Shown here: positions 22,029-22,067 of the stretch, in pieces | Layout: the number at the start of each line of letters is the position of its first letter | How positions within the stretch are numbered: position 1 is the first letter of the stretch | Notes under the pieces: generated by a model | Told to the model about the DNA's origin: nothing | Database searches by the model: none | Seen by the model: the letters and a program-made list of their open reading frames with translations, nothing else | Made by a program: the position numbers and the translations under genes | IMG/VR virus record: IMGVR_UViG_3300045135_000192 | Coordinates: 1-22,067 of that record | Strand: one strand, 5' to 3' | Length of the DNA: 22,067 nucleotides | DNA from: a virus

Positions 22029-22067
22029 TTAGTCACTATCAGTAGCTGTTATCGCAACACCATTGAC
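22029..22067 (-). CDS. C-terminal end of the preceding late gene, probably the major capsid protein (partial)
   Basis: The last 12 codons of a leftward gene that begins beyond the window. They read V-N-G-V-A-I-T-A-T-D-S-D before a TAA at 22029-22031. In T7-like phages the major capsid gene is directly upstream of tail tubular A, so this is probably its C-terminus. Identity rests on position only because too few residues are visible for a family match. Confidence 0.5.
   Translation of the reverse strand, partial: VNGVAITATDSD

Noticed and set aside
4483-22067. Frameshifted or broken structural genes
   Set aside because: All large late genes read as single open frames with expected lengths relative to T7 and intact coupled ends; no pseudogene is evident.

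Overview
The window is part of the genome of a lytic, short-tailed (podovirus-type) double-stranded DNA phage. It is AT-rich and almost entirely coding, with no tRNA, integrase, transposon or CRISPR array visible. The virion genes follow the phage T7 order: capsid end, tail tubular A, tail tubular B, three internal virion proteins, then a T7-type tail fibre. The accessory fibre proteins carry sequence styles common in marine phages, such as a GRRNLIINGAMQ motif and an S74 chaperone domain. The holin looks like the three-TM holin of alphaproteobacterial gene transfer agents. Together with the low GC this suggests a marine alphaproteobacterial host such as SAR11 or SAR116. The host is an inference, not something the sequence proves.

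Layout. Positions 1-171 look like a divergent control region, with a leftward 21-codon ORF that has a strong ribosome binding site, a long hairpin and a terminator-like hairpin. Positions 172-4420 hold a tightly packed rightward (+) early operon. It contains a small protein with a repeated YxKxG..xGL motif, an unknown protein, an XRE-type HTH protein, an unknown 52-aa protein, a PD-(D/E)XK nuclease resembling archaeal Holliday resolvases, a small Cys-rich zinc protein, a DnaT-like protein overlapping out of frame with a helicase-loader-like protein, a YqaJ-type exonuclease, an ERF single-strand annealing protein, a protein with an SSB-like acidic tail, and a winged-helix-like protein. The two transcription directions meet at a 12-bp hairpin at 4432-4460.

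Positions 4483-22067 form one leftward (-) late operon, read from right to left. It begins with the capsid C-terminus (22029-22067, partial) and the tail tubular genes, followed by the ejection proteins, the T7-like fibre, a series of accessory fibres, several small membrane proteins, a holin and a T4-lysozyme-type endolysin. Nearly every late gene overlaps or abuts the next (TAATG or ATGA junctions), so translation is probably coupled.

Three small genes too short for a typical ORF cutoff were read directly from the sequence: 780-938 (+), 6199-6360 (-) and 7665-7835 (-). A fourth short ORF, 7-72 (-), is less certain. No RNA polymerase, DNA polymerase, terminase or portal gene is in the window; these may lie outside it.

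How the parts work together: the early operon supplies recombination-style replication functions (end resection, annealing, ssDNA binding, junction processing, helicase loading) and two likely DNA-binding regulators. The late operon builds the tail and ejection apparatus, decorates it with alternative receptor-binding proteins, and ends with lysis.
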